In this document: piece after piece, positions 20,562 to 27,472 of the stretch
Position numbering within the stretch: position 1 is the first letter of the stretch
Layout: each line of letters opens with the position of its first letter
From: an uncultured Bacteroidales bacterium
Lineage (GTDB): Bacteria; Bacteroidota; Bacteroidia; Bacteroidales; UBA932
Length of the DNA: 64,000 bases
Assembly (NCBI GenBank): GCA_900316245.1
Contig: ONCE01000017.1
Coordinates: 46,636 to 110,635, forward strand
Direction: 5' to 3'
The notes under the pieces: generated by a model
The model's database searches: none
Seen by the model: the letters and a program-made list of their open reading frames with translations, nothing else
Told to the model about the DNA's origin: nothing
Translations under genes and position numbers: made by a program

Positions 20562-21224
20562 ATGAAACGTTTAGCTATTCTTTTGCTGGCCGTACTCGTT
20601 ACGGCTCCCGCGTTTGCCCAGACGAAAAATGAAAACCTGGGGAAAAAGTACGGCAATTATGAAATCAAACTGACCAAAGACAAATGGACCAGTGAGGCTG
20701 TTGTGTCGGCTATCTGGGATAACGCTACCGGTGTCTGGGTTACCGCTCCCAAACTCAAGAACAAAGAAGGTTCCATCGTCTTCCTTCCCAACACCGATGT
20801 AGACTTTATTGAGGGAGACCGCTACGTCCCGGAAGCACAAGGTCTGGTGGTTGTAGGAAACGGATACTACTGGGCCAAAGGGATCGAGAATCCCAAGACC
20901 AAGTGGCTCATCCGGGGGTGCGGGGTGTTTAAGATAGAGGACGATAAACTGGTTCCTATCCTGCAATCCGGTGATCCGCTGGATATTGCCTATATCTGGG
21001 AAGCCCGCTACACTGTCTTCTCTGTGATTCCCGGTCACGCGCTCATTCTGGGATCATTCCACCCCAAAGACAAGGACGGGTATTCCATCTTTAACCTATC
21101 CGGCGAACGCCTGTACAACGACCTGAAGGATTGGAAGTTCAAGGGAGAACCCAGCCTGAAAATCCAACTGGAAGACGGCACCTGGCACCACCTGGACCCC
21201 GCCGACGGCAGCATGGTAGACTAA
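20562..21224 (+). CDS. Exported protein of unknown function
   Basis: 220 residues beginning MKRLAILLLAVLVTAPAFAQ, a clear signal peptide. The rest is soluble, rich in Lys, Asp and Trp, and may have weak WG-like beta repeats (DNATGVWVTAPKLKNKEG, GVFKIEDDKLVPILQ), but I do not recognise a domain. ATG 20562 lies 2 bases after the WG-protein stop, so the two are co-transcribed and probably work together. Confidence 0.7.
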   Translation: MKRLAILLLAVLVTAPAFAQTKNENLGKKYGNYEIKLTKDKWTSEAVVSAIWDNATGVWVTAPKLKNKEGSIVFLPNTDVDFIEGDRYVPEAQGLVVVGNGYYWAKGIENPKTKWLIRGCGVFKIEDDKLVPILQSGDPLDIAYIWEARYTVFSVIPGHALILGSFHPKDKDGYSIFNLSGERLYNDLKDWKFKGEPSLKIQLEDGTWHHLDPADGSMVD

Positions 21225-21255
21225 GTCGCCCCCGGGTCCCGGTGATTATACTCTA

Positions 21256-21344
21256 CGCCGCAGCAAGCACTTTTGCCCAAAAACGCTTGCCGCGGCGTTT
21301 TGCGTGACGTGGCAGCCAGCAAAAAACGCCAAAAGTGCTGGCTG
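21256..21344. repeat. Twin-hairpin (REP-like) element
   Basis: Two adjacent inverted repeats. Hairpin 1: 21256-21268 pairs with 21285-21297 (CGCCGC-x-GCAAGC against GCTTGC-x-GCGGCG). Hairpin 2: CAGCCAGCA at 21313-21321 pairs perfectly with TGCTGGCTG at 21336-21344. In addition 21261-21275 pairs with 21330-21344 across both, so alternative folds exist. There is no coding potential. It could be a terminator pair for the upstream genes or a mobile REP-type repeat. Confidence 0.6.
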
Positions 21345-21353
21345 TCAAGTAGG

Positions 21354-21618
21354 CCGATACAAGGGAGGGGTGGGCTGGAGCGTATGTAGGCGAAAAAGGG
21401 TCCGTGCGGGGGCCCGTGCAGGGAGCGGTGCACGGGACGCGGCCGGGAGGGCCGGACCTTGGTCCGAGACCTTCCGGACGTGGCACGGGCATGACGGCGT
21501 GTGTTTGACGACGTTAGACGCGCCGAAGGCGTGGCTAAAAGGAGGAGTTCGCCGTCAAGCGACCGGGTGAGCCCCTTTTTCGCCGTTGGAGCTCCAGCCC
21601 ACCCCTTCCTTATATCGG
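21354..21618. mobile_element. MITE-like element with 28-bp terminal inverted repeats
   Basis: A 265-bp non-coding element. Its ends, 21354-21381 and 21591-21618, are inverted copies matching at 26 of 28 positions (the inner parts read GGGGTGGGCTGGAGC). A second matching block follows inside both ends (GGCGAAAAAGGG at about 21389-21400 and its complement at about 21573-21585). The interior is very GC-rich with further small inverted repeats. No obvious target duplication is visible. No transposase lies nearby, so it would be moved in trans. A structured RNA or boundary element is the alternative. Confidence 0.55.
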
Positions 21619-21626
21619 TAAACTGA

Positions 21627-22472
21627 TTACTTTAAATTAATAAACGGAAGGGCTCCGCCGCCGTTGTATTCGGGGAGCTTGCCGTCCCATTTCTGGATGG
21701 CGTCCTGCTGGACCAGCAGGGCGTTCAGGGAAGCTGCCACCGTACGGTTGTAATAGGCTTCGCCGTCGGCCTTGATCTTGAGGGCCTGGGCTTCACCTTC
21801 GGCCTTGGCAATCTCGATCTTGGCGTTGGCTTCGGCCTCTTTTACCTGATTTTCTGCGCGGAGGGCGCTCTGGATGGCGGCGTTCTTGGCGTCAATCATC
21901 TGACGGAGGCTCTCCGGAGGGGTGATCTGGGAGGTGAACTCCTGCACCACAAAGCCTTCTTCTCCCAGCGAGGTGTCCAGCATGGCGCGGACTTCGGCCT
22001 CAAACTTGGCGCGGCTGGCCATCAGTTCGTCGGAGGTGTAGTTGTTGGCGGTGATGCGGTAGGCGTCGTAGATGCAGGTGCGCATATAACCGGCTTCGAT
22101 GTCGGCCAGGGGCTTGCGGTACTTGGTGAAGATTTCCGTGGCCTTGTCGCGGTTCACCATATAGGCAAGGGTGGGATCCATGCTGAAGGTGGCGGCATCC
22201 TTGGTGGTTACCGTAAAGGCGGGATAGTCTACGCGCTGCACGTATACGGGATAAGTGAAGATGTCCGTAGTGAAGGGATTGATGAACACCAGACCGTTGA
22301 CGGGCTGGGTGATGAGCTTGCCCTGCTCCGTGAGGGAGAATTTCTTGAACTTGATACCCACCTCGGAGTTGTCGATGAGCTTGCAGCAGCTGGCTCCGCA
22401 AACGAGGAGGACCAGGACCGTGGCGGCAATGATCAGGAAGGTCTTGCCGGGTTTGTTAAGTTTGTTGGACAT
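21627..22472 (-). CDS. SPFH/band 7 (prohibitin-like) membrane protein
   Basis: A 281-residue membrane-anchored scaffold protein. ATG 22472 gives a Lys-rich N-terminus, a single hydrophobic segment (TFLIIAATVLVLLVCGASCC) and an SPFH domain (about 35-200), followed by an Ala/Glu-rich coiled coil (IQSALRAENQVKEAEANAKIE, shown in part) as in prohibitin/HflK-type proteins. The paired Cys after the hydrophobic segment could also be a lipobox. Family members organise membrane proteases and microdomains; the precise role is not known. It lies downstream of mdh, separated by a terminator. Confidence 0.85.
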   Translation of the reverse strand: MSNKLNKPGKTFLIIAATVLVLLVCGASCCKLIDNSEVGIKFKKFSLTEQGKLITQPVNGLVFINPFTTDIFTYPVYVQRVDYPAFTVTTKDAATFSMDPTLAYMVNRDKATEIFTKYRKPLADIEAGYMRTCIYDAYRITANNYTSDELMASRAKFEAEVRAMLDTSLGEEGFVVQEFTSQITPPESLRQMIDAKNAAIQSALRAENQVKEAEANAKIEIAKAEGEAQALKIKADGEAYYNRTVAASLNALLVQQDAIQKWDGKLPEYNGGGALPFINLK

Positions 22473-22490
22473 GGCTGTTGGTTTTAAAGA

Positions 22491-22522
22491 AACCCCCGGT
22501 GACATCGCTGACGTCGGGGGTT
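22491..22522 (-). terminator. Hairpin between mdh and SPFH gene
   Basis: AACCCCCG (22491-22498) pairs with CGGGGGTT (22515-22522). On the minus strand it follows the mdh stop by about 25 bases and is followed by a short T-containing stretch. It may end or attenuate mdh transcription before the SPFH gene. Confidence 0.6.
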
Positions 22523-22546
22523 GTAGTTTATTTGGGCCTTACCGGC

Positions 22547-23533
22547 TTAAAGGTTGGCGTTCTCCTTTTTCCAGTCTGCAACGGCGGGAACGATACCGAG
22601 GGTAACAATCTCGTCGCGCATCTTGACAAGGTGCTCGTAGGAAGCCTGGAGGGCAGCCATTTCCTCGGGGGTACCCTGAGGGTTGGTGAAGTGGCAACCG
22701 GTAGCGTCAATGACGGTGGGCATAGCCATCATCACGTTCTTGTACTCGGCGTTGTTCACATAGGTGCCGGCGGGCCATTCGAACTTCTGGCCACCCATAG
22801 CGGCCTCGATCATCTTCACGGCCTGGTAAGCGGGGCTCTGGAAGGAGCTGCGGCCACGGAGCTTGATGATGTTGGAACCACCCTGGATGGTGTTGTGCTT
22901 GATTTCTTCGAAGCGCTGGGCGCTCAGACCCATCTCTGCGAGGGGCTTGCCGTCAATCTTCACGTGGGAAGCGAACACGGCCATGGCCTCACCGTGACCG
23001 CCATAGGTGCGGGCACCGGTAACCTTGTACTGAGGCACGTTGAATTCCTGGGCCAGGGCTTCCTGCAGACGGGTGCTGTCCAGAGCGGCCAGGGAAGTGA
23101 GCTGGCTGGGCTTGAGGCCGGAGTGGATGAGGGCGGTAAGGGCCGTCACATCGGCGGGGTTGAAGATAACCACCACGAACTTGGCGTCCGGGCAGTACTT
23201 CTTGATGTTGTCACCGAACTCGGCGGCAATCTGGCAGTTACCCTTGAGGAGGTCTTCACGGGTCATGCCCTCCTTACGGGGTGCACCACCGGAGGAAATG
23301 ATGTACTTGGCATCCTTGAAGGCAACGGCGGGATCGATGGTAGCGGTGAGGTTGATGCCCTCGAAAGCGCAGTGGTCCATTTCTGCCAGGACACCCTTGA
23401 GGCCGGGCTCAAAGATATCGTACAGGCAAATGTTGGGAGTAAGACCAAGCATAGCCGCGGTCTGTACCATGTTGGAACCAATCATTCCAGCAGCACCTAC
23501 AATCAGGAGTTTTTCGTCGGTGAGAAATTTCAT
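22547..23533 (-). CDS. mdh: Malate dehydrogenase
   Basis: NAD-dependent interconversion of malate and oxaloacetate in the reductive TCA branch used by anaerobic Bacteroidota. 328 residues from ATG 23533. NAD-binding loop IVGAAGMIGSNM, substrate Arg region GGAPRKEGMTREDLLKGN, NPADVT, and catalytic His in TYGGHGEAMAVF. It belongs to the lactate/malate dehydrogenase superfamily form typical of Bacteroides. Promoter TATCTTTG is 42 bases upstream. Confidence 0.92.
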   Translation of the reverse strand: MKFLTDEKLLIVGAAGMIGSNMVQTAAMLGLTPNICLYDIFEPGLKGVLAEMDHCAFEGINLTATIDPAVAFKDAKYIISSGGAPRKEGMTREDLLKGNCQIAAEFGDNIKKYCPDAKFVVVIFNPADVTALTALIHSGLKPSQLTSLAALDSTRLQEALAQEFNVPQYKVTGARTYGGHGEAMAVFASHVKIDGKPLAEMGLSAQRFEEIKHNTIQGGSNIIKLRGRSSFQSPAYQAVKMIEAAMGGQKFEWPAGTYVNNAEYKNVMMAMPTVIDATGCHFTNPQGTPEEMAALQASYEHLVKMRDEIVTLGIVPAVADWKKENANL

Positions 23534-23575
23534 GATATTTTTGTGTTTTAAAGTTGTCTCTTTCGTTCGAGCCCA

Positions 23576-23583
23576 CAAAGATA
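23576..23583 (-). promoter_or_regulatory. Minus-7 box TATCTTTG for mdh
   Basis: Exact consensus; predicts a leader of roughly 35 bases before ATG 23533. Divergent from the box at 23627. Confidence 0.6.
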
Positions 23584-23626
23584 CGAATTTCCGAGGAAAG
23601 ATGTGTTGGAATTGACAAAAATGCGT

Positions 23627-23634
23627 TATCTTTG
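23627..23634 (+). promoter_or_regulatory. Minus-7 box TATCTTTG for candidate RNA / leader
   Basis: Exact consensus with a GTTG 18 bases upstream. The next gene on this strand begins only at 23811, leaving about 170 bases of transcribed non-coding sequence. Confidence 0.55.
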
Positions 23635-23639
23635 CGACT

Positions 23640-23790
23640 GAAAATTGTAACAATTAGTATGGAGCCTCCCAGTCAGGTCAAGTCCAACCAGTTAGCGGGC
23701 GTCGGTTCAGACGACCCTCTGTCGCGATTGTATACCCTTGAATGCTAAAAAACCCGGTGCCCTTGGAGCATCCGGGCGGCTTTGTATTGT
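23640..23790 (+). ncRNA. Candidate structured small RNA or 5' leader
   Basis: About 150 bases without a convincing gene. Visible structure: AATTG-TAA-CAATT hairpin at 23643-23655; AGTAT/ATGCT outer pairing (about 23656-23660 with 23742-23746) flanked by possible G-A pairs; GGGCGTC/GACG-A-CCC hairpin at about 23697-23717; and a final CCCGG-TGC/GCA-T-CCGGG hairpin at 23753-23776. Its promoter and first bases nearly match the candidate RNA at 11897. It may be an independent RNA or the regulatory leader of the phosphopantetheinyl transferase gene. A 29-codon ORF inside it has no supporting features. Confidence 0.4.
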
Positions 23791-23810
23791 TGTTCGAACC
23801 AAACCATTAA

Positions 23811-24449
23811 ATGGGACTATATCTAAAGAAGAAACTTGAAAACGAAGCCACCATCGGTGTGTGGCAAATCACAGAAACGGAGGAGGAGCTCACCCGCCTG
23901 AGCGCCACCCCCACGGACGAGATGGAAGAAATCTCGTTCATCAAAAGCGAATCGCTTCGCAAGCAGCGCCTGGCCGTGCGCGCGCTCCTGAACGCCCTCT
24001 TTGAAGAAAAGGTGTACCTGAGCCACCACGACAACGGCAAACCGTATCTGGAGAACAACGCCGTCAACATCTCCATCACCCATACGGAAAAATACGTAGC
24101 CGTCATCCTCCACGAGGAAGAAGACTGCGGCATAGATATCGAATCCCTGGACCGGGACTTCTCGGCCGTGGAAAAGAAAGCCCTGAGCGAGGAAGAAATC
24201 GAGGACCTCGAGGAAGAGAAGCGCAACGAGCAGCTGGCCATCTACTGGTGCGCCAAGGAAGCCATCTTCAAGCTGCTGAGCCGCTACAACGTGGACTTCG
24301 CCGAACAGATCGAGATCGAGCGTTTCCGCCCCCGCGGAGAAGGCGAGCTGGAGGCCACCTTCATTGACAAGAACGAGGACGAACAGGACTTCAAACTGGA
24401 GTATATGACCTTCGACCGCCACGTTATGGTTTGGGTGGTGGAAGACTGA
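23811..24449 (+). CDS. 4'-phosphopantetheinyl transferase superfamily protein
   Basis: Transfers phosphopantetheine from CoA to a carrier protein. 212 residues. The signature motifs are VNISITHTEKYVAVIL, CGIDIESL (Mg2+ Asp and Glu) and YWCAKEAIFKLLSR (the WxxKEAxxK motif). The size and two-half layout suit the Sfp/HetI group rather than the small AcpS type. In a genome without visible polyketide genes it may serve as the fatty-acid carrier protein activator; the target carrier cannot be told from here. Confidence 0.85.
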   Translation: MGLYLKKKLENEATIGVWQITETEEELTRLSATPTDEMEEISFIKSESLRKQRLAVRALLNALFEEKVYLSHHDNGKPYLENNAVNISITHTEKYVAVILHEEEDCGIDIESLDRDFSAVEKKALSEEEIEDLEEEKRNEQLAIYWCAKEAIFKLLSRYNVDFAEQIEIERFRPRGEGELEATFIDKNEDEQDFKLEYMTFDRHVMVWVVED

Positions 24450-24519
24450 TTGTTGAAAACTTTTCAACCGTGTAACACAAGGGTTATATTTTAGAACTAT
24501 TCTAAATACAAAATTTTAG

Positions 24520-24560
24520 TAAGCTGTTGATCTTAAATGAATTAACAGCTTATTTTTTGT
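24520..24560 (+). terminator. Intrinsic terminator after the transferase gene
   Basis: TAAGCTGTT (24520-24528) pairs with AACAGCTTA (24544-24552), with further A-T pairs inside, followed by TTTTTTG. It sits 70 bases past the transferase stop. Confidence 0.7.
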
Positions 24561-24612
24561 TCTGTTGATAACTTTTTCTTGAGAAATCGTGGGAAAGTTG
24601 GCTAGAATAGTA

Positions 24613-24620
24613 TAATTTTG
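24613..24620 (+). promoter_or_regulatory. Minus-7 box TAATTTTG for nrdD
   Basis: TAnnTTTG match 55 bases before ATG 24676. A small AGGGG/CCCCT hairpin (about 24627-24641) lies in the predicted leader. No clear NrdR box is seen. Confidence 0.5.
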
Positions 24621-24675
24621 TTCCCGAGGGGAAAGGCCCCTATATTAACACGAAGTAGAAACTAGAACTAGACCT

Positions 24676-26886
24676 ATGGTTAAGAGTGTATTAAAACGTG
24701 ACGGTCGCCGTGTAGATTTCAACAACCAGAAGATTGTTGCGGCCATCCTGAAGGCCATGGATGTGACCGATGCCGGTGAAGACATTGTACTCGCCGCCCA
24801 GATTGCCCAGACCATCTCCGAGCTGGACAAGGATGTCATGACCGTGGAGGAAATCCAGGAAGTGGTGGAGAACCACCTGATGAACAGCCCCCGCCAGGAG
24901 GTTGCCAAGGAGTACATCCGTTACCGCAACAAACGCAATATCGCACGTAAGGCCAAGAGTAACGAAATCTTCGAAACCATTATCCAGGCCCAGTCCAACG
25001 ATATCACCCGTGAGAATGCCAATATGAACGCGGACACGCCCGCGGGCATGATGATGAAGTTTGCGTCCGAAGCCACCAAGAGCTATGTGGACGAGTGCCT
25101 CCTGAGCGACCCTGTCCGCGAAGCCGTGGCCAACAACTACATCCACATCCACGATAAGGATTATTATCCCACCAAGTCCCTCACCTGCATCCAGCACCCC
25201 CTGGACATCATCCTGGAGCACGGCCTCAAGGCAGGACACGGCGAGTCCCGTCCCGCCAAGCGCATCGAGACCGCCAGCGTGCTGGCCTGCATCTCCATGG
25301 AGACCGTCCAGAACGAGATGCACGGCGGTCAGGCCATCCCCGCCTTCGACTTCTATCTGGCCCCCTATGTGCGCAAGACCTTTGAAGAAGAGGTGGAGAA
25401 GGCAGCCGAGCTGTTCAACGCGGACCTCGATGACGTGATGGAAAGAAAGGTGGACGATTATATCAAGAGAGACCTGATTGGCCTCCAGGGAAAAGACCGC
25501 GCCTTCCAGCACGCCATCAACCAGACGGTGAACCGCGTTCACCAGGCTATGGAAGCCTTCGTTCACAATATGAACACCATCCACAGCCGCGGCGGCAACC
25601 AGGTTGTGTTCTCCTCCATCAACTACGGCACAGATACTTCGGCTGAAGGCCGCTGCATCATCCGTGAGATCCTGAACACCACCTACGAAGGTGTGGGCAA
25701 CGGCTCCACCGCCATCTTCCCCATCCAGATCTGGAAGAAAAAGCGGGGCGTATCCTACCTGCCGGAAGATCCTAACTATGACCTCTATAAATTCGCCTGC
25801 AAGGTTTCGGCCCGCCGTTTCTTCCCCAACTTCCTCAACCTGGATGCCTCTTACAACCAGGACGAGGCCTGGAAAGCAGACGACCCCAAGCGTTACGAGC
25901 ACGAGGTAGCCACGATGGGTTGCCGCACGCGCGTATACGGCAATAAGTTCGGCCCCAAGACCTCCATCGGCCGCGGTAACCTGAGCTTCACCACCATCAA
26001 CATCGTGAAGCTGGCCATCGAAGCCATGAACGAAGAGGCCGACAAGAACCTCCGCATCCAGAAGTTCTTCAAGAAACTGGATTGGGCCCTGGACATCGCC
26101 GCCCGCCAGCTCAACGAGCGTTTCGAGTTCCAGAAGACCGCCCTCAAGAAGCAGTTCCCGCTGCTGATGGCCGGCCTCTGGCTGGGCAGCGAAAAGCTGG
26201 AAGACAACGATTCCATCGAGTCCGTCATCAACCAGGGAACCCTGTCCATCGGCTTCATCGGCCTGGCAGAATGCCTGATTGCCCTTGTTGGTAAGCACCA
26301 CGGAGAAAGCGAAGAAGCCCAGGAGCTGGGTCTGCGCATCATCTCCCATATGGCCGAAAAGATCAACGGCTTCGCCGAGACTTTCCAGCACAACTTCACC
26401 TTCCTGGCCACTCCGGCAGAAGGCCTCTCCGGAAAGTTCACCAAGCGGGACAAGAAGACCTTCGGCGTGCTGCCCGGCATCACGGACAAGGACTACTACA
26501 CCAACTCCAGCCACATCCCGGTGTACTATCACTGCACCCCTGAGCACAAGGCCAAGATCGAGGGCCCGTACCACAAGTACGAGAACGCCGGTCACATCTT
26601 CTACGTAGAAGTGGACGGTGACGCCACCCACAACCCCGAGGCCATCATGCGCATCGTGGACCTCATGGACAAGTACGACATTGGCTACGGCTCCGTGAAC
26701 CACAACCGCAACCGCTGCATGGACTGCGGCTACGAGAACGCAGACGACAACCTCACCGAGTGCCCGCACTGCCACGGCCATCACATCGACACCCTGCAGC
26801 GCATCACCGGCTACCTGGTAGGTACCACCGACCGCTGGAATTCCGGTAAACTGGCCGAATTACACGACCGAGTTGTTCACAAATAG
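24676..26886 (+). CDS. nrdD: Anaerobic (class III) ribonucleoside-triphosphate reductase
   Basis: Glycyl-radical enzyme reducing NTPs to dNTPs without oxygen. 736 residues: ATP-cone (about 1-95, SVLKRDGRRVDFNNQKI), large catalytic barrel, a zinc site with two Cys pairs (CMDCGYENADDNLTECPHC) and the glycyl-radical motif ITGYLVGTTDRWNSGK near the C-terminus. Pairs with its activase nrdG 79 bases downstream. A palindrome starting at 26881 overlaps the stop codon. Confidence 0.97.
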   Translation: MVKSVLKRDGRRVDFNNQKIVAAILKAMDVTDAGEDIVLAAQIAQTISELDKDVMTVEEIQEVVENHLMNSPRQEVAKEYIRYRNKRNIARKAKSNEIFETIIQAQSNDITRENANMNADTPAGMMMKFASEATKSYVDECLLSDPVREAVANNYIHIHDKDYYPTKSLTCIQHPLDIILEHGLKAGHGESRPAKRIETASVLACISMETVQNEMHGGQAIPAFDFYLAPYVRKTFEEEVEKAAELFNADLDDVMERKVDDYIKRDLIGLQGKDRAFQHAINQTVNRVHQAMEAFVHNMNTIHSRGGNQVVFSSINYGTDTSAEGRCIIREILNTTYEGVGNGSTAIFPIQIWKKKRGVSYLPEDPNYDLYKFACKVSARRFFPNFLNLDASYNQDEAWKADDPKRYEHEVATMGCRTRVYGNKFGPKTSIGRGNLSFTTINIVKLAIEAMNEEADKNLRIQKFFKKLDWALDIAARQLNERFEFQKTALKKQFPLLMAGLWLGSEKLEDNDSIESVINQGTLSIGFIGLAECLIALVGKHHGESEEAQELGLRIISHMAEKINGFAETFQHNFTFLATPAEGLSGKFTKRDKKTFGVLPGITDKDYYTNSSHIPVYYHCTPEHKAKIEGPYHKYENAGHIFYVEVDGDATHNPEAIMRIVDLMDKYDIGYGSVNHNRNRCMDCGYENADDNLTECPHCHGHHIDTLQRITGYLVGTTDRWNSGKLAELHDRVVHK

Positions 26887-26899
26887 CCGTCGGCTATTT
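26881..26899. terminator. Palindrome overlapping nrdD stop codon
   Basis: AAATAGCC-GTC-GGCTATTT, a perfect 8-bp stem with a 3-base loop beginning in the last nrdD codons. It could be a weak terminator or mRNA-end stabiliser; no T-run longer than three follows. Confidence 0.45.
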
Positions 26900-26924
26900 G
26901 CGAACCAGAGTTTTCTCGACGTTA

Positions 26925-26957
26925 CCCCTCCCCGAAACCCCCTCCCTCGGGGAGGGG
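26925..26957. repeat. GC-rich hairpin before nrdG
   Basis: CCCCTCCCCGA (26925-26935) pairs perfectly with TCGGGGAGGGG (26947-26957); 11-base loop. It ends 8 bases before the nrdG ATG and buries the only purine-rich ribosome-binding-like segment. C/G-rich hairpins of this kind often recur between genes in Bacteroidota genomes; only one such copy was noticed here, with a looser relative at 35905. Confidence 0.6.
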
Positions 26958-26965
26958 ACTTTAAA

Positions 26966-27472
26966 ATGAAGATTCGAGTTTTAGAGATAATCCACCAGAC
27001 AATGGCCGACGGACCTGGTTTCCGGACGGCCATTTACTGTGCCGGCTGTTCCCACGCCTGCAAGGGCTGCCACAATCCCGAAAGCTGGGATTTCAAGGCG
27101 GGCCGATGGATGGACGTGGAAGTGTTGCTGGAGGACATCAAGGCCGATGAACTGTCGGACGTGTCCTTCAGCGGAGGCGATCCTTTCTATCAGGTGGAAG
27201 CCTTCACGGAACTGGCCCGCCGCATCAAGGAGGAGACCCATAAGACCATCTGGTGCTGGACGGGCTTTACGCTGGAGGAAATCCAGGCATCGGCCCAGCT
27301 TTCCCAGCTGCTCCCCTACCTGGATGTCCTGGTGGACGGTCCCTTTATCCTGGAACAGCGGGATACGGACCTCCTGTTCCGCGGCAGTCCCAACCAGCGG
27401 ATCATCTACCTGCACGGAAAGCCGCCGGAGGATGTTATCCCCGGCACCGTGGCTTTAGAGCCCTTGCGTTAA
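26966..27472 (+). CDS. nrdG: Anaerobic ribonucleotide reductase activating protein
   Basis: Radical-SAM activase that installs the glycyl radical on NrdD. 168 residues from ATG 26966 (MKIRVLEIIHQTMADGPGFR). The cluster motif is CAGCSHACKGCHNPESWD (CxxxCxxC), followed by SFSGGDPFYQ, a SAM-contact segment. It converges with the EnvC-like gene, with 4 bases of overlap at the stop codons. Confidence 0.95.
   Translation: MKIRVLEIIHQTMADGPGFRTAIYCAGCSHACKGCHNPESWDFKAGRWMDVEVLLEDIKADELSDVSFSGGDPFYQVEAFTELARRIKEETHKTIWCWTGFTLEEIQASAQLSQLLPYLDVLVDGPFILEQRDTDLLFRGSPNQRIIYLHGKPPEDVIPGTVALEPLR

Noticed and set aside
21382-21590. RNase P RNA, tmRNA or group II intron remnant inside the MITE-like element
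   Set aside because: None of the universal strings of these RNAs (GAGGAAAGTCC, tRNA-like ends, domain V) could be found.
23656-23746. Possible signal recognition particle RNA (CAGTCAGGTC-like string) or tRNA-like GGTTC loop
   Set aside because: The conserved GGAA tetraloop and AGCAG strand of SRP RNA are missing, and no acceptor or anticodon arm fits a tRNA.
23660-23749. 29-codon ORF beginning MEPPSQVKSN
   Set aside because: Lies in a strongly structured region, has no signal or family features, and is explained as chance within a candidate RNA.
24563-24571. TGTTGATAA, resembling a DnaA box, near nrdD
   Set aside because: A single site with no cluster of further boxes and no dnaA or gidA neighbour; not evidence of an origin.
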